Part shown: positions 13,184 to 26,430 of the stretch, one piece after another
Layout: every line of letters begins with the position of its first letter
Numbering within the stretch: position 1 is the first letter of the stretch
Source of the DNA: Apostichopus japonicus
Taxonomy: Eukaryota > Echinodermata > Holothuroidea > Aspidochirotida > Stichopodidae
NCBI RefSeq assembly: GCF_037975245.1
Contig: NC_092583.1
Span: forward strand, 3,934,764-3,998,763
Reading direction: 5' to 3'
DNA length: 64,000 nt
Made by a program: the position numbers and the translations under genes
Notes under the pieces: model-generated
The model's input: the letters and a program-made list of their open reading frames with translations, nothing else
Database searches by the model: none
What the model was told of the DNA's origin: nothing

Positions 13184-15167
13184 TTGGAAGTAATTATATG
13201 ATATACCTGTCTTGTTCAGTTAATTGAAATCTATATCTAATAACATGATACAATTATTGTCTTGGGTTTCTGCGCAGTCATGGAGCCAATTTATTAACAA
13301 TTTATTCCTCAACATTACATTTTAAGTCTGTCAACAATAAAAACTAAAACAAGTAAAAAGAGCAGATTTATTTATATGAAGAAACCTGGAATGAAACACA
13401 AATCACGTAAGAAGTCACTTTAATGTTCAGTCTGAACATTTCTGGTGCACTGCACTCGAAAACCCGCCATAAAACACGTAGATTCACCATTTATTACTCG
13501 CGAATGGACCTCGGGTAGTTCATCTTTTTGACATTATATCTAATTTATACTCAGCCGTGTTCACAGTAAAGAAGTATCGAAGTGGGTGCATGTCACCCTA
13601 CTCCGTTTAAAGGCAAAAACGTATAAAGTTCAATAAACAACATCGATAAGGTTTATGAAATAAATTTATCAAAAAAGGAAAGTAAAAAAATCGAGCAGAC
13701 TTGTGATAAAGAAAAGTTGTTAATTGCACGTTAAAATATAATTAATGTTAGCAATTATTACAAATGGTCTTAAGTTTGGAGTTAATTCACCATAAGCTTG
13801 GAAAAGGAAGCGTAAACATGCTTTTATCAGATCGAACTCGTAAATTTAGCCTTTTTTTTATTTTACGAGGACAACATCCTATGTAATGATGTGAAACAGC
13901 CTACTTAAATGTAAACAAATAAGGTATAGTCTTCACTTTGAAAATTGTGATGATTTATTATAATGAATATTGCATGATTATTTAATATTTATTTTAAAGG
14001 TTATTCAGATATGTTACTTTCAATTCTTCTACTTAATATTTCAAGGGTTATTATTAGAAGTCTATTTGACAGTCACCAAACCATTACATGATGAATTGTG
14101 TTTAAGTTATAACATATATGTATAATCATAACATGAATATTCAAAGATGACTATATTATAATTTTGTATAATAATGGTAGGTTCACCATGACGGAAATTA
14201 TGTAATGACTCAATTACGACAATAATTATACTATTTTATGATTAACTCATGAGATCCACAAATCATCTGGTTTCTATGTATTTCGTTTGCCTGTATCTGA
14301 TCAATATCTAATGACCCCTCTCTTCATTTAACCCACGAAAGACTGGTATCTTCTCAAAGAATTTGAATTCAAACCATGCTTGCATTTATGACCAATGGGA
14401 TATGCATGTTCGGTGATGTCCTACATAACAGTGACATAGTGAAGAATTGAAACAACGAGGTCGTGTGACAATCTGTTAATTATAACTTATCCTTTCTCTG
14501 GGCCCACAGAAACGAGGGACGGGACTGAAGACAAATGGTCAGATTGCCTCTTGACTGTCTGGCAGATTCGTCTATTTTTGTGAAATATATTGCGCTGTTA
14601 TTTAATTTACAGACACCATTGTATACCACCCTTTATTATTGATTCTGGTCGGTAGCTTGGTGATACTTCCGATTTTTGGACGCATAAATCTTCCCCTTTC
14701 AACAAATAAACTGGTGTCAACAGTGGGATGAAGCATAATTAAGACAAATTATAGGTTGAGTGTCACCGAAGCGACTGATTTATTGATTTCATCGGCGGCT
14801 GAAAATTGAAGCAAACTAGAATTTTTGAATTTTTGATTCATAACGTGTGTATGAATGGATCGTTGAGGATTGAATATAAACACTTCAGGTAGCTGATCTG
14901 TATTCACCTTCAAATAACGATATCCTACTTGGTGGACACTTTATTGGATGGAAACAAGGACATCTTCCAGTCGGACGGACGTCACGATGCATCGAAAATG
15001 CTTTAATTAAAAGCACCGGCGTACATGCTACCTTCAATAAATACAGTATAAAATTAAAAGTTATATGACAACTGGTAACTTATTAAGGGATACAGAAAGA
15101 GGGACGTGCTTTGAAATATCTTCAGTTCAGAATATTTTAATCAATTCAGACCAATCTAACGGAAATG

Positions 15168-15198
<31 letters not shown>

Positions 15199-15551
15199 TC
15201 TTGAAGAAGTTCGGATGCAGTGAATGTAAGAGAGAACGAAACAGATTTCTCCATTCCTAGCATCTTCTCACATCTCTCCCTGCCTCTAGCTCCCCCCCCC
15301 CCTCTCCCCTTCTCATTCAAGAACAAAGAAAAAACACGCACTCGATAATTATTTTGGAGATAGGCAAATGGGCCTATTGTAAGGTCTGTTTGAATGGAAA
15401 ATTGTGAAAATTTATAATTCATAACACTTGTTAGAGTGTGACGTCAAGAAAGCAACATTCAAAAACTGCAACAAAATCTGTTCGATTTTGTACTTTTCTA
15501 AACGAAAATAATAAATCTAGCGATTGCGATTCATACATTCAAGCAAACGAA
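13184..15551. other. Non-coding stretch
   Basis: AT-rich with no supported exon. A TGACGTCA site lies at 15439, a short TA/GTATA tract at 15168-15200 and a C-rich run near 15290-15310. The minus-strand frame across 15156-15422 is compositionally biased and has no domain. Confidence 0.4.
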
Positions 15552-15585
15552 TGACGTCACTTCCTTTACTGAAGAGGCCATCTTG
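15552..15585 (-). promoter_or_regulatory. ETS-CRE-YY1-like promoter element cluster
   Basis: On the minus strand the order is AAGATGGCC (YY1-like, 15585-15577) then GGAAGTGACGTCA (15564-15552), the known composite of an ETS site fused to a CRE. Such combinations mark TATA-less promoters in animals. An ATG inside the YY1 word opens Met-Ala-Ser-Ser and then meets a GTAAAG donor-like site. No downstream exon could be confirmed apart from the peptide exon 3.7 kb away on the same strand. Confidence 0.4.
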
Positions 15586-17251
15586 AACTGATTTATAATC
15601 ATATGTTTACGTCAAGTTGGTTCTCTGTATTTTGTTACTATATGAAATTGCATAGCAACAATATTACAACAACTTTGTTTGTCAAATTGAAGTAATACGC
15701 CTGTGTCCCATCTTGTTAGTGCAAATAAACATGTAATCATCAGTGGACAATGTCGGTGTTAATTTATTTGGACAAATTTATGACAGTCAAGACTTGAGAG
15801 TTAGCTAACGGTCAAAATCATCTGTGACGTTTCTCCACAAGAGGTGAGATAATAGCTGACGAAATTAGACATCAAAGTCAAATGCTTACAATACATAACT
15901 GCTACTCATCAAATTTGTGGGACACACACTTTTCGGTATCGAAAGTCCAATAAATCGACAAGTAGCAGCAGAAAAACGCACACAGAGAGCTCTTAATTAG
16001 AGCCTATCCTGTTATCTTTGAATCTGACAACTCTTAGAACAATGATAAGTACAATAAGCCTACGGCAAATTATAGACACTGCTCTCTATAAGGCGAGGAT
16101 CCAGGGGATGTGTGTGTGTGGGGGGGGGGGGGTTATTACTCCCACCCACCTTTTGAACGTCACACATTTTCAAATTCAAGTGGTTATTAGCACAATTTCT
16201 TTTCTCTGATGAGGCTGCTCCCAGACCCCCCCCCCCCAACTCCTCTCCCCTACACAGGAAGTTGGCTTCAACGTCCCCAGTTGATTGAAGATAACTTAAA
16301 GCATATATATGCCTTAATGTAAGAATTGACTTACATAAAGTTGGACATTATTAGTGTTTTGTAAGCGTTACCTCAGCAGCCTGTCAGCCTTATGACTGGA
16401 TTGTGAAAGTGACGCGTAATTTAGACAAAACTTTTGCAGATCATTTCCCAATTCCTAACTCTTTAAATTGGTTTCTTTATTATAACTTATTGAAAACGTC
16501 ATTGTATACAAATGAACATGACAAACACCACTACAAAGTCCTGTTTGTTCATCACTACTTTTCATCCCAAACTTATTAAAAGTCTCAAATTTCGCTTCCT
16601 GCGAAGAAGTTAACATATTTGATTAAATCTCCGAGCCTAAATAAAAGTAATTTTATATCAATATCGATCGGAAAATCTTGCATGGTTTAAGGGTATGTTT
16701 TGATACACTACAAGTGCATGTATAGTGTTTTGTGTGTATAGACCATTCTCTTGGACTAAGCCAGAAGCTGTTGAGATTTCCTCTCTCTGTTGTTATCTCA
16801 TACCGTGGATTGAATTACATTGTAATAAGAAGACAAAAAACAAAGAAAAATAGAAAAATCTAGCAAATGATCAGAGAGAGAGAGAAAAAAAAAACGAAGT
16901 TTGGCAGCTACGCCAAACATCTCGATAAATTCAAGATGAATTTCGATTCCTAAATGACTGGAATCAATAATTTCTGCAACAACAAAAAACATGAACAAAC
17001 TAACAACAGGAAAAAGAAAAGAAAAAATAAAGCAAAACACAAAGAGTGTATAAGCCTACTAAGTTCAAATTGACAAAATATTAATTTTGAGTCAGAATCT
17101 AAGAAATCACAGGATAACGTTTGATTCGTGACAAATTGAATTTTTCTTTTGAGAAGCGGTTCGTTGTCTTTAGCCGCTGAGCTGAAGAAAAACTATGAAA
17201 TTTAAAGTAATATATTTACTGCATAGTATACAGATGTTATCGTGCATATAC

Positions 17252-17256
<5 letters not shown>
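15586..17256. other. Non-coding stretch
   Basis: Contains two homopolymer-rich spots: G run near 16120-16133 and C run near 16226-16238. The surrounding GGCGAGGATCCAGGGG words resemble decayed transposon ends. No gene was recognised. Confidence 0.4.
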
Positions 17257-17317
<61 letters not shown>

Positions 17318-17329
17318 TATATATATATG
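17257..17329. repeat. (TA)n microsatellite
   Basis: About 70 bp of TA dinucleotides with two interruptions. Confidence 0.95.
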
Positions 17330-17374
17330 AATATGAATTACAAAACTTTACAGATGTATATAGCATTATCATGT

Positions 17375-17850
17375 ATACTGTATAGAGGTAATTAACAGTA
17401 TGTATGCATTGTGAAGAGGTATTTAACAGTATGCATGCACTGCGCATAGGTTTTAAACAGTATGCATAAACTGTACATAGGTATTAAACAGTGGACATGC
17501 ACTAAACGGTGTGCATGTACTGTACAGAGGTATTAATTAATATGCATAATCTGTACATAGGTATTAAACAGTATGCATGCACTGTACATGGGTACTAAAC
17601 AGTATGTATGCACTGTACATGGGTACTAAACAGTATGTATGCACTGTACATGGGTACTAAACAGTATGTATGCACTGTACATGGGTACTAAACAGTATGC
17701 ATGCACTGTACATGGGTACTAAACAGTATGTATGCACTGTACATGGGTACTAAACAGTATGTATGCACTGTGTAGATAGGGATTACACAGTATGTACATA
17801 TACTGTACAGTTGTATTAAACAGTATTTATATACTGTACCGTACTGTGCA
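17375..17850. repeat. 31-bp minisatellite with degenerate flanks
   Basis: Six nearly identical units start at 17580, 17611, 17642, 17673, 17704 and 17735, an exact 31-bp period containing TGTACATGGGTACTAAACAG. Older, diverged units extend to about 17380 on the left and 17850 on the right. The homogeneous centre with decayed edges is typical of ongoing unequal exchange. Confidence 0.95.
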
Positions 17851-20800
17851 TGCTGTCCAAAGGTTTAAATCATTGTATGCCTATACGTATATTGGCATAA
17901 ATGGATACTGAAGTCGTTTCATCCTAAAATAACTGTGAAAATGCATTTAGCTTTTACTTATACTGACCAATCACAGTGTAACCTAATGACGTCATCAGAA
18001 ATAAAATAAACTGGGGGCAGGGGGAGGGGGAAATTGAGAGTGATGTGACCACGTGACCAAAGGGAGCTTAAATAACCAGCCATTCCTCTGTTCAGTATGA
18101 TTGGGTGCATTTATATAAGGTTTTAGAGTGATGACCACATCATGGAGATCAATTCAAGCTTGTATTAGGCAGAATATATCCAAATCCCGTGTCACTTAAA
18201 AGCATCACACGGCATTCTGGTGCCAAGCAACAATTGCCATACCGAAAACAAAAAATAAAAAAATAGATAACTTCAACTTGACAATTTAATGATTCTTTAA
18301 AACCTTCACTATTTGATCTCATGAAATAACTCTTCATCGATCCGTCTTCGCTTAAAATGTCAAAACACTTCTTTTCTCCTTATATGTGTGTGACTTTGAT
18401 GCATATTGACTAGTTTGCAAAGAGTCACGGGTACTTTAGTTAGTCGTCGATCTATGCTAGCCTTATATAACGAAACTATGTTAATTGTTTTGTTTTCTTT
18501 ACCATATGATGACAAAAAACATGCTCATTTTGATTTTTCTCAATCACGCTGTGGCCACTACACGTTTTTGTTATGAAATAAATAGTTTACGTCTCAGGGT
18601 ATTTGTGGTTTATTATTTTTATCGCGACATGTTCCGATATTGGCCGACATCGAGAGCAGTTAAGCGGAAAATATTATTACATGCAGTGTACTTTTAGTGG
18701 CAGAGAAAAGACAGCGGTTATGACAGTCATGCAGAGTTTATAGATTAGCTCAACGGAATGTTCAACCGGTATAAAACATGACCTAAATGTTGGTGTTAGA
18801 AATCCAAGCGTATACAGCTAAAGCTTTCATATCAAATGTGGGTAGTCGGACGGAAAATTTTAAAGTACTAAACTGGTTCTTTTTTTGTTGTTGATTAACT
18901 TGTGTAAGAAGCTGGACAACATGACTCCATGGTTGGTAAATGTAGGTCATAATAATAATACAAAAAAAACCAGAGATAAAACAAAACAAACGCAGGCCTA
19001 GTCTTTTGTCTGCATTTGAACTAATTATAACGAGAAAACACAGGCGAAATAAAGAAAAATGTTGACGTTGAAGTTTTTTTTTTGTCTATGATGAAGATAT
19101 CTGTCTTATTGCAATCGCAAGTGGAAAGATAAGAAGCTTTTACTTTTGGACAAATCAATAAAAATTGCGAGCTATTTGTCAGTAGATAAGCTGCAGGCTA
19201 TGTCTAGTTCTGTCCGATTACAGCCTAACACAGCCTATACTTTAAACATACTAATCCGTATACGGTGTGACAAAGGCAGAAAGAATTTATAGAAATTATT
19301 TACAAAGTAAAGCAGCCATCAATCTGAACTGAAATGACGTATAGCTTACTTTCTTTGTATTTTACACCGAAAATTATGATTAAAGGTGTGATTAATACCT
19401 TTATTTAAAAAGTGGTTAAGGTCTTTAACGTTAGTTTCTATCTCGTTCTTCCTCTCCACATCTCTTTTTTTTTGCATATAGACAAAACACGTTCTTTAGC
19501 GTTTTCAAACCGTGTAAACCACGTTGACTTTATACAGCAGATACCGCAGTTTTTTTTAAGTTTTACAATGTCACGTACTGACGTTGCCAAGGATACGTTA
19601 AACAGTTTGTGACTTTGTTTGGTTAAGACACTAAAACAATCGATTTTGAAGTTGAGATGATTACGGCATTAATGTTGGCGACACTTGATAAGATCGATCG
19701 TATAGGCAAACATTGTCGGGAGCTAAATTTGTCCGACCAACGACATATACAGCAGTATATTATTAGTTATTTCAGATACGTCATATCTGGTTATAGAAGC
19801 AGGTTACCACAATTGACCTCTTTTAGACGTCAATAATGATGGCCTAGACGAAGAATGAATTTCTAGAACAAGATAAAAGTCCTTTTCAATTTAAGAGAGT
19901 TCATACAAGTTTCCGTTGATAATCGTATTAGCAATACGATTGAGAACCGTATAGAGAATTCAGAATCGTAATGGCAAATACGTATTGCCAAGAAATGGGT
20001 TTCTCAGAAAATGACCAGAGACGACTGCGGTTTTAACGAAGGCGGGAAGGGTAAAAATAGAAATTACGAACAACAAATAAAGCAAAGCAAAGAAAGGACT
20101 TCCCAAAACAGCGTTTCGTCATTCACACAATAGTTAAGTGAAAACAGACTCGATGGTCGCCGTTTCTGACAAAATTGTGATTTGTGATAGTGAAACTTCG
20201 GCCAATCTATTTTCCCCCCTTTTTTGCTTCTTTTACTTCTTTTCTATTTGATTGTACTGTATCTTTTAAGCGTCACGAATTCCTAATACATCAATCAACA
20301 TCAAACAAAAGGGACACGATCTTACAGCAGTTCATTCTTGTAGATTTGTGCGAAAAAAGAGCGCGCGTGTTTAATTGCGACATGTTTAAAAATATACGAA
20401 AGAATTGTAAGCGAATAGCTAATCCAACTGTCTAACATACACAACCAGTATCGATTTGTTTAATTTCACGTGATAGATTTATGGCTAATACTTGGAAAAT
20501 GCTCAGATTTTGTCTTATTTGAAATTGTTGTCAACTATATTACTGCGTATTTGATATAGTCGTACTAATTTTACGGAGGTAGTAAAATTGTGATGAAGTT
20601 TATTATACTTCTGTGGTATACAGTAATAAACTGTTATATAAACAAAGGCATTACGTTACGCGACAATCGCAAATGAATACTTTATAGGGTATAAGCATGC
20701 CTGTCACAGAGGTCACACGGACAGCCAGTCGTGTGACAGAAGTTAAACAGATTTAAAAGAAAAAACTTGTTTTTTATGTAGTATTTACAGAAAACGGTTA

Positions 20801-23800
20801 CTTGGAACATGAAAACGGGTTCTTGAAAATATCCAAGATTTATAGCTTCACAGAATCACAGCCAATTTTTTAGGAGATATGCCTTTAGTTAATGCAATGA
20901 TTGCACTCGGACGCCAGTTATCAACAACCTCATAATTCACACTGTGTGTTAAATCTAATAGTAAATACAATTGATATTGTTTTGTTAATATTTGGGAAAT
21001 ACACATTCTTTAAGGAACAAAGAATGAATTAATATTTCATTCTAACCTCGTTGATTAGACAACCTTTTCATTTCATATATTTTGTGTGCAATGAACCACA
21101 CTATGACGCAACGCTCTACGCAATTAATGGTTTTCACGCATGGACTCACCATACTCCGGGAGAACAACACTCAACATTAACCAACCGTGTGACGTTTAAA
21201 GTTAAGGGGTAATTTCGAGGAGCCTGAGAGGGAAGTGGTGTCTATTAGAATATTTTGTAGAAGTACACGTATATCACAAACTAATATTTTAGTTTACAAT
21301 AATGACGCCCAGTTTCTTGATCATGTTCAAGCCATGTGACGAGGGAGTGAGAGGGGGTGGGGAGGCTGGGAATGGGTAAGTCAAGACATGAAAATGATCT
21401 CTAACGTTCAATATCCATTGTCGTGTACGGATACACCCAATTTTTATCAATTATCCACACTCTCGCTAGGAAATGTCCATAGGAAACGTTCTTCTTCCTA
21501 CAGGATATATCCATAGGTTCATAGCCATGTACTCTCTATAGCATATATCATTACAATTTGAGACTAACTGTGATGATTGGGTAATATATATCTTATTACA
21601 ATGCATATGCATACCAATGCATGAATAATTATGAGGTATGACATTTTAACAATATCTAATACTATTAATGCTATACCAAACATATGCCTTACGGACTAAA
21701 AAATGTCCTAACCATTTAGGCGACTTTTTGTATCATTCCCTCTACTCCCCCAACTGCCCCCCCCCCCTGCCCCGCTCTCAATCCAATACAATGCCCTTTT
21801 ACATCACTCACAATAACTAACAGTTAATAATACAGGAATCTATACCGCCATCATTCCCACAAAATTACATGAATTGTAACAGACTCTGCCCTTCCATGAA
21901 AATGGAGTATGTTACCATGGTTACGTACACACAACTGTTTTTGTAAAGGACACGTCTTATTAGTGGGCCTCAGAATGATTCATTTCGCTACCTCAAAACA
22001 AGGGGAAGAGAACCTCGTTCGTACAAGTAAGATAGTAATTTACATAATATTTAAATTAGGACCTCAAAGGCCTCTGCCCAGCAGTAAACAGGTTCTTACT
22101 AAATAAGATTTTACAGTGACTGTTTGTCGCTTATGGCGTGTTCATGACATTCCCAAGGTAATCAGAGTGACAAATAAAGTAACTTTTTTTTACAGAATCT
22201 TATCAATTTCCGGTCTTTCAAGAAATGTCCGTTTGATCGCTTAATGGCGACATTGTGTGAAGTTTGATAAGTTACACCAGTAATGTTGTTGAGAAGGGGG
22301 GGGGGGGGGATGGTGGTACTCCTGACCGAACCTAATTTCTATAATAAAAAAACTAATTACCAATTGATAATACTGATAGTTTGTTTGGAATTAAATATTT
22401 AAATTATAGAACAATAGAGAATAATTTACACAAAAATTAAAGCAAGAATCTAGATCTAACTTCCGCTTTAAGAATCACACTAAAAGACGCATGCGTTTCA
22501 CAACAACGATATCACACAAACTATGTTCATTCTGAAGTTCAAACACAAGAATTAAAATCATGATAGGATGTACCGATGTGACATTTTCAGTATTCTTATT
22601 ATATATTTTGTTAAGTTTCGCACGGGCCGTCGTAGAATCAAAATGGGCAGGATTTATTTTCCCAGACTAACAAACAAACAACAGACTCCCTGACGTAAAA
22701 TGTTAAACTTCATCTTACAAATCATACAGATTTTTTTAAACATTATTATCCAGTTGGTGACGCATGCGCATAGGTGAAAAAGAAAATAAAAACATAACGT
22801 TTCCTGTAGTCTGAAACGTTAACTATATCCGCGTATAGAGTGTACTTGATTTTCTATCCCCCTCGGTCCGGAGTGAAAGTAATTAGCGCATAGGCGAGTC
22901 ACGCGGGCAATTGAAACAGATACTGTTATTTGTTTTGGCTTGTTAGAAAATCGAATGTTCCAGCCAGCCTACTTTTTTGTCCAATCGATTCTTACAATGT
23001 TGATAATGTCATTGACACGTTTTAACAGCAAGGTTCCTGGTAGACACAAAACGTCATCCCCTCTGCAAGTGTCGGGTATAACTCTTGTTTTCCAATTCCA
23101 AATGTTGTTGCTTAAAACAAAGAGCAAATAACGATCGATATAATTGCTTTAAACAATATAAATCTTCGCCTTTTGTATGAGAGGGAGAGAGTGAGTGAGA
23201 GACAGAGACAAAACCTTTTTATTATTCCAATCGATCCAATCACCATTTCAGTTTAGACAAAAAGGGATTGTTAACCAACTTTAGACTTAACGCAGTCGTT
23301 TTCGCAGTTTTGTCTCTCCAACTATGTCAACAGTTTTGTACCAAAAGAACTACCGAGAAATGCTTAGGCGCGGCGGATTTAGAGGAGGGGTAGTTGTGTA
23401 CACCCCTCTTCAGCCCCTCCCCCCCTCCCACAAAAAATACAATTAAATTTAGTTATTAGCACGACATTTCGTGTAGACATAACAATAGACCTAATTAATA
23501 GTCTTACTTGTGTCCTATGCAGATACGTCAAATTTTTATTCAGTGAACCACTCCCATGGGTCAGTGGATCAGTAAATATATAACAGCTGGCGTTATTTTA
23601 ACTAGCGAGCCGCACTGGGGTATTTTGTTTTTTGGTTCTTTTCACATCAGTTCTTTTGATTCCCAAGGGGAGAATACAAACCCCCACCCCCCCCCCCCCT
23701 GTGGACGCCAATGTTTACCATTTTTGGTTTGACGTTTGAAGGTTCAATGATTCTTTCTTTATTGAAGAAAACGTGAAAATAATTAAAAATTAAAAAAAAA

Positions 23801-24323
23801 CTGCGGTTAGTGTTTCATTCTATCAAAAAGCTGATTAACGATAGAGATCGGTTTCGAACGAATAGGGGGCTCAATCTTAAAAAAAAATATCACTCTTAAG
23901 GCATGATTAATCTTTCGCCATCGATCGTTTCACAATCCACTTTACTATAGCTAAGAGTAAATAACAAACCTATTTCGGTATACGAACATTGTATATACAG
24001 AGTAACTTATTAACACAGAATGTAAATACAAAAGTGATGCTTTGTTGCGCTTTCGTTAAGTAGTGCAGCGTGTTTTGGGACTAGCCTGCCCTTTTGCCCT
24101 TTATTGGTGGTACATAGTTAAAACAACAAACCAACAATAAAACAGTAACATAAAAAAAGTTGAATGTTCTAAAAGACCACAAAATTTCAGAAAAGCCAAA
24201 GGCTCACCACCAAGTAAGAAAGTTCAGTTTTTTTATTTTTCAACTGATACTTTTAATGAATATGAGATATATGCCGTCGGTAGCAATTTTGAGTAATGCT
24301 TGCTATATATTTGATATAGATCC
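17851..24323. other. Long non-coding stretch
   Basis: No supported exon in about 6.5 kb. Noted: a CRE at 17987; CACGTGACC near 18051 with a TATATAA-like word at 18112; an NRF1-like GCATGCGCA near 22763; poly-G/C runs near 21760, 22299 and 23690. All open frames are short and lack domains or convincing splice sites. Confidence 0.4.
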
Positions 24324-24331
24324 ATCTATAC

Positions 24332-24706
24332 CAGGGTTTCCCTAACTTTAACCCCCCCCCCCACGAACCCCCTGTGGATGTCTGAGTTGTCCACGAACCC
24401 CCAACTTTTCGAGACACGATCTGAGTCATTATTATACTATATTACGCACAGCAGTGCTCCGTAAAAGATCAAATGTCTGTTTCATAATTCAGTAATTTAT
24501 CACATGCAAGGTACGGTACTACTATGAGAACATATGCGTATGGAACGCCAAAAGAACTTGTCGTTAGGTACGACTTTTTTACATTACTAAATTATATGAT
24601 ATATCAGATTTTAGTTCAACAAAAAGTACTCTAGTTTTGACTTTCAGAAACGTCTCATGAAACCCCTGGGATGGACTAACGCACGCCTGCAGTTAGGGAA
24701 CCCCTG
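24332..24706 (-). mobile_element. hAT-type MITE, copy 1 (375 bp)
   Basis: The element begins CAGGGTTTCCCTAACTT and ends GTTAGGGAACCCCTG, imperfect terminal inverted repeats of about 15 bp. It is flanked by a perfect 8-bp duplication ATCTATAC at 24324-24331 and 24707-24714. Eight-bp duplications and CAGGG ends are hallmarks of hAT transposons. It has no transposase, so it is non-autonomous. It is related along its whole length, in opposite orientation, to the copies at 48469 and 62704. The minus-strand open frame at 24644-24886 is a read-through of its end. Confidence 0.93.
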
Positions 24707-24714
24707 ATCTATAC

Positions 24715-26230
24715 TAAACCTACTACAAGCCTCACCATATATCTTACTTTCTTCCAAACGCAATTCACAATAGGTTCCCAGATTGCATATAATTCTATTT
24801 CGCGTGATGAAATTTTCCGTACCTATATCTTTTAAACAATTTTTAGGGTCAGTAACTGAAAAAAGAGCCCAAGGGTCATTTTCCAATTGTGCTCACACAT
24901 TTGCGTGTGACTATTGCCCAAAAGAAGGCCACAGGTTTTGACTCGCGATCTTCTCAAAGTTAAGGTCACTAATGAAAGAAGGTGACAATTATGACAGCCG
25001 ACTATTTTTTTTCCAATGCATAACTCATAAAACATTGATTACTTTTTCCGCAAATTAGAGTTTCTAATTTTTCTTTGAGGCTATGTGTACTTTTATCAAG
25101 AATATCATAAAACTTCCCTTAATTAGCCACTGAAATTGACCTTGCTGGAAGGGGGAGGGGGATGAATAAGTATATATATATATGTGTGTGTGTATGTATG
25201 TGTGCGTACATGTCCTATGGCTTCACAACTGGTGACATGGGACAAAAGAAATTCCTGTCACCAGTTTTCGAACAATAGAGAACGATTGTTATCGGTTGCC
25301 CAGACAAAGGATTAGAACAAAGGGAAATGCCATCGGTTGTAGCTGATACAATAGACCACAGGAGGTTTGTGCGAGTGTGTGTATGAGTGTCCCCTTGTTT
25401 TACATTCAGACAGAGGACATGACCAAAAAGAAGGAATTTCAAGTCCTCAAAAGTCATTTGGAAAGAATCCATAAGTCCTCAGAAGAATTGTATTGTTTAG
25501 ATGCATTGTTTAAATTTAGAATATACGTGGCTTCGAACAATGGAACACACAATGGGGTCCTCGGTCTGAATGTAAAACACACTTGTGTGTGTCTTTTGAA
25601 AATTTGTGCTTGCTTCTACCCCTCAGTCTGTCTTCTGGATGCCTTTTGTCTCCTCGGGATCATATTTTTAATAAATATGGAGCGAAGGCGCAGATATCAT
25701 TATAAATCATCAGCGCTACTCATTAAAGTGTGAATTATTTCTTAATCAGTTTAAAAATGAAAGATATATTTTCATTTTGCCTTTAAAAGAGCAGCTTTAT
25801 TCAATAAATCAGCACAAATTGTACACATTTAGATATTGGTAGTAGACAAATATAATTAAAAATCATATTGCTCGTTTTGTATTGAATATCGCAAACTTGT
25901 GACAGAGATTATATCAGATATCGCCACACAATTCAAGTGATTCTGAAATTCGAGTCAAGGCAAATTACTTTTTTTATGAAGGGAAGTGAGCACCAGGAAA
26001 TAAATTAAAGGATTTCACACATGGTTCATCTTCATGTGACGTACATACTGACTATATAGACTAGTTAAATTGCTGTTATATGAAGTATCTGGCTGATTAC
26101 GAATTGCGATAAATGTGGTATTTCAAAGCTGTAATCTATATTTATGGCAGATACATTATGTGTGGGTTTACTTCTTTTTTACAAATGAGGCACTCCTGTA
26201 ACCTTTTCATTTAAAAAAAACCTACATTTT
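24715..26230. other. Non-coding stretch
   Basis: Contains a TA/TG dinucleotide tract at 25169-25204. The frame at 25377-25733 is free of stops for 118 codons but shows no domain, signal peptide or splice support, so it is not called. Confidence 0.4.
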
Positions 26231-26430
26231 TCTCAGAGGCGTAGCTAGATTTCTAGTTTTAGGTGCGCCCAATGCTTTGCTTGCTATGGTCGGGGGAGGT
26301 GTGAGGGGGAGGGGGAGGGGGTAGCAGAACCTATTTTCTCAAAATAAAAATTATTATTCTGTTTTTTTTTTTCGAGGTTGGGGTGGGTGGGGGTGGAGGA
26401 GCGGGCATACAAAAATTTGGGGGACTAAAC
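26231..26430. mobile_element. Possible decayed DNA-transposon fragment
   Basis: Starts CAGAGGCGTAGCTAG, a phrase typical of the ends of dispersed animal DNA elements, and runs into a G-rich stretch to about 26430. A partly similar GCGTCACTAG...GGTCCCGG phrase lies at 36834-36855. No matching far end or target duplication was found. Confidence 0.3.

Noticed and set aside
18040-18140. CACGTGACC box and TATATAA-like word as a promoter
   Set aside because: No exon follows within reach, and TATA-like words are frequent in this AT-rich DNA.
24644-24886. Minus-strand 80-codon frame, and frames at 48492-48897 and 62714-63037
   Set aside because: They lie within or run out of the hAT MITE copies and are not conserved as frames between copies.
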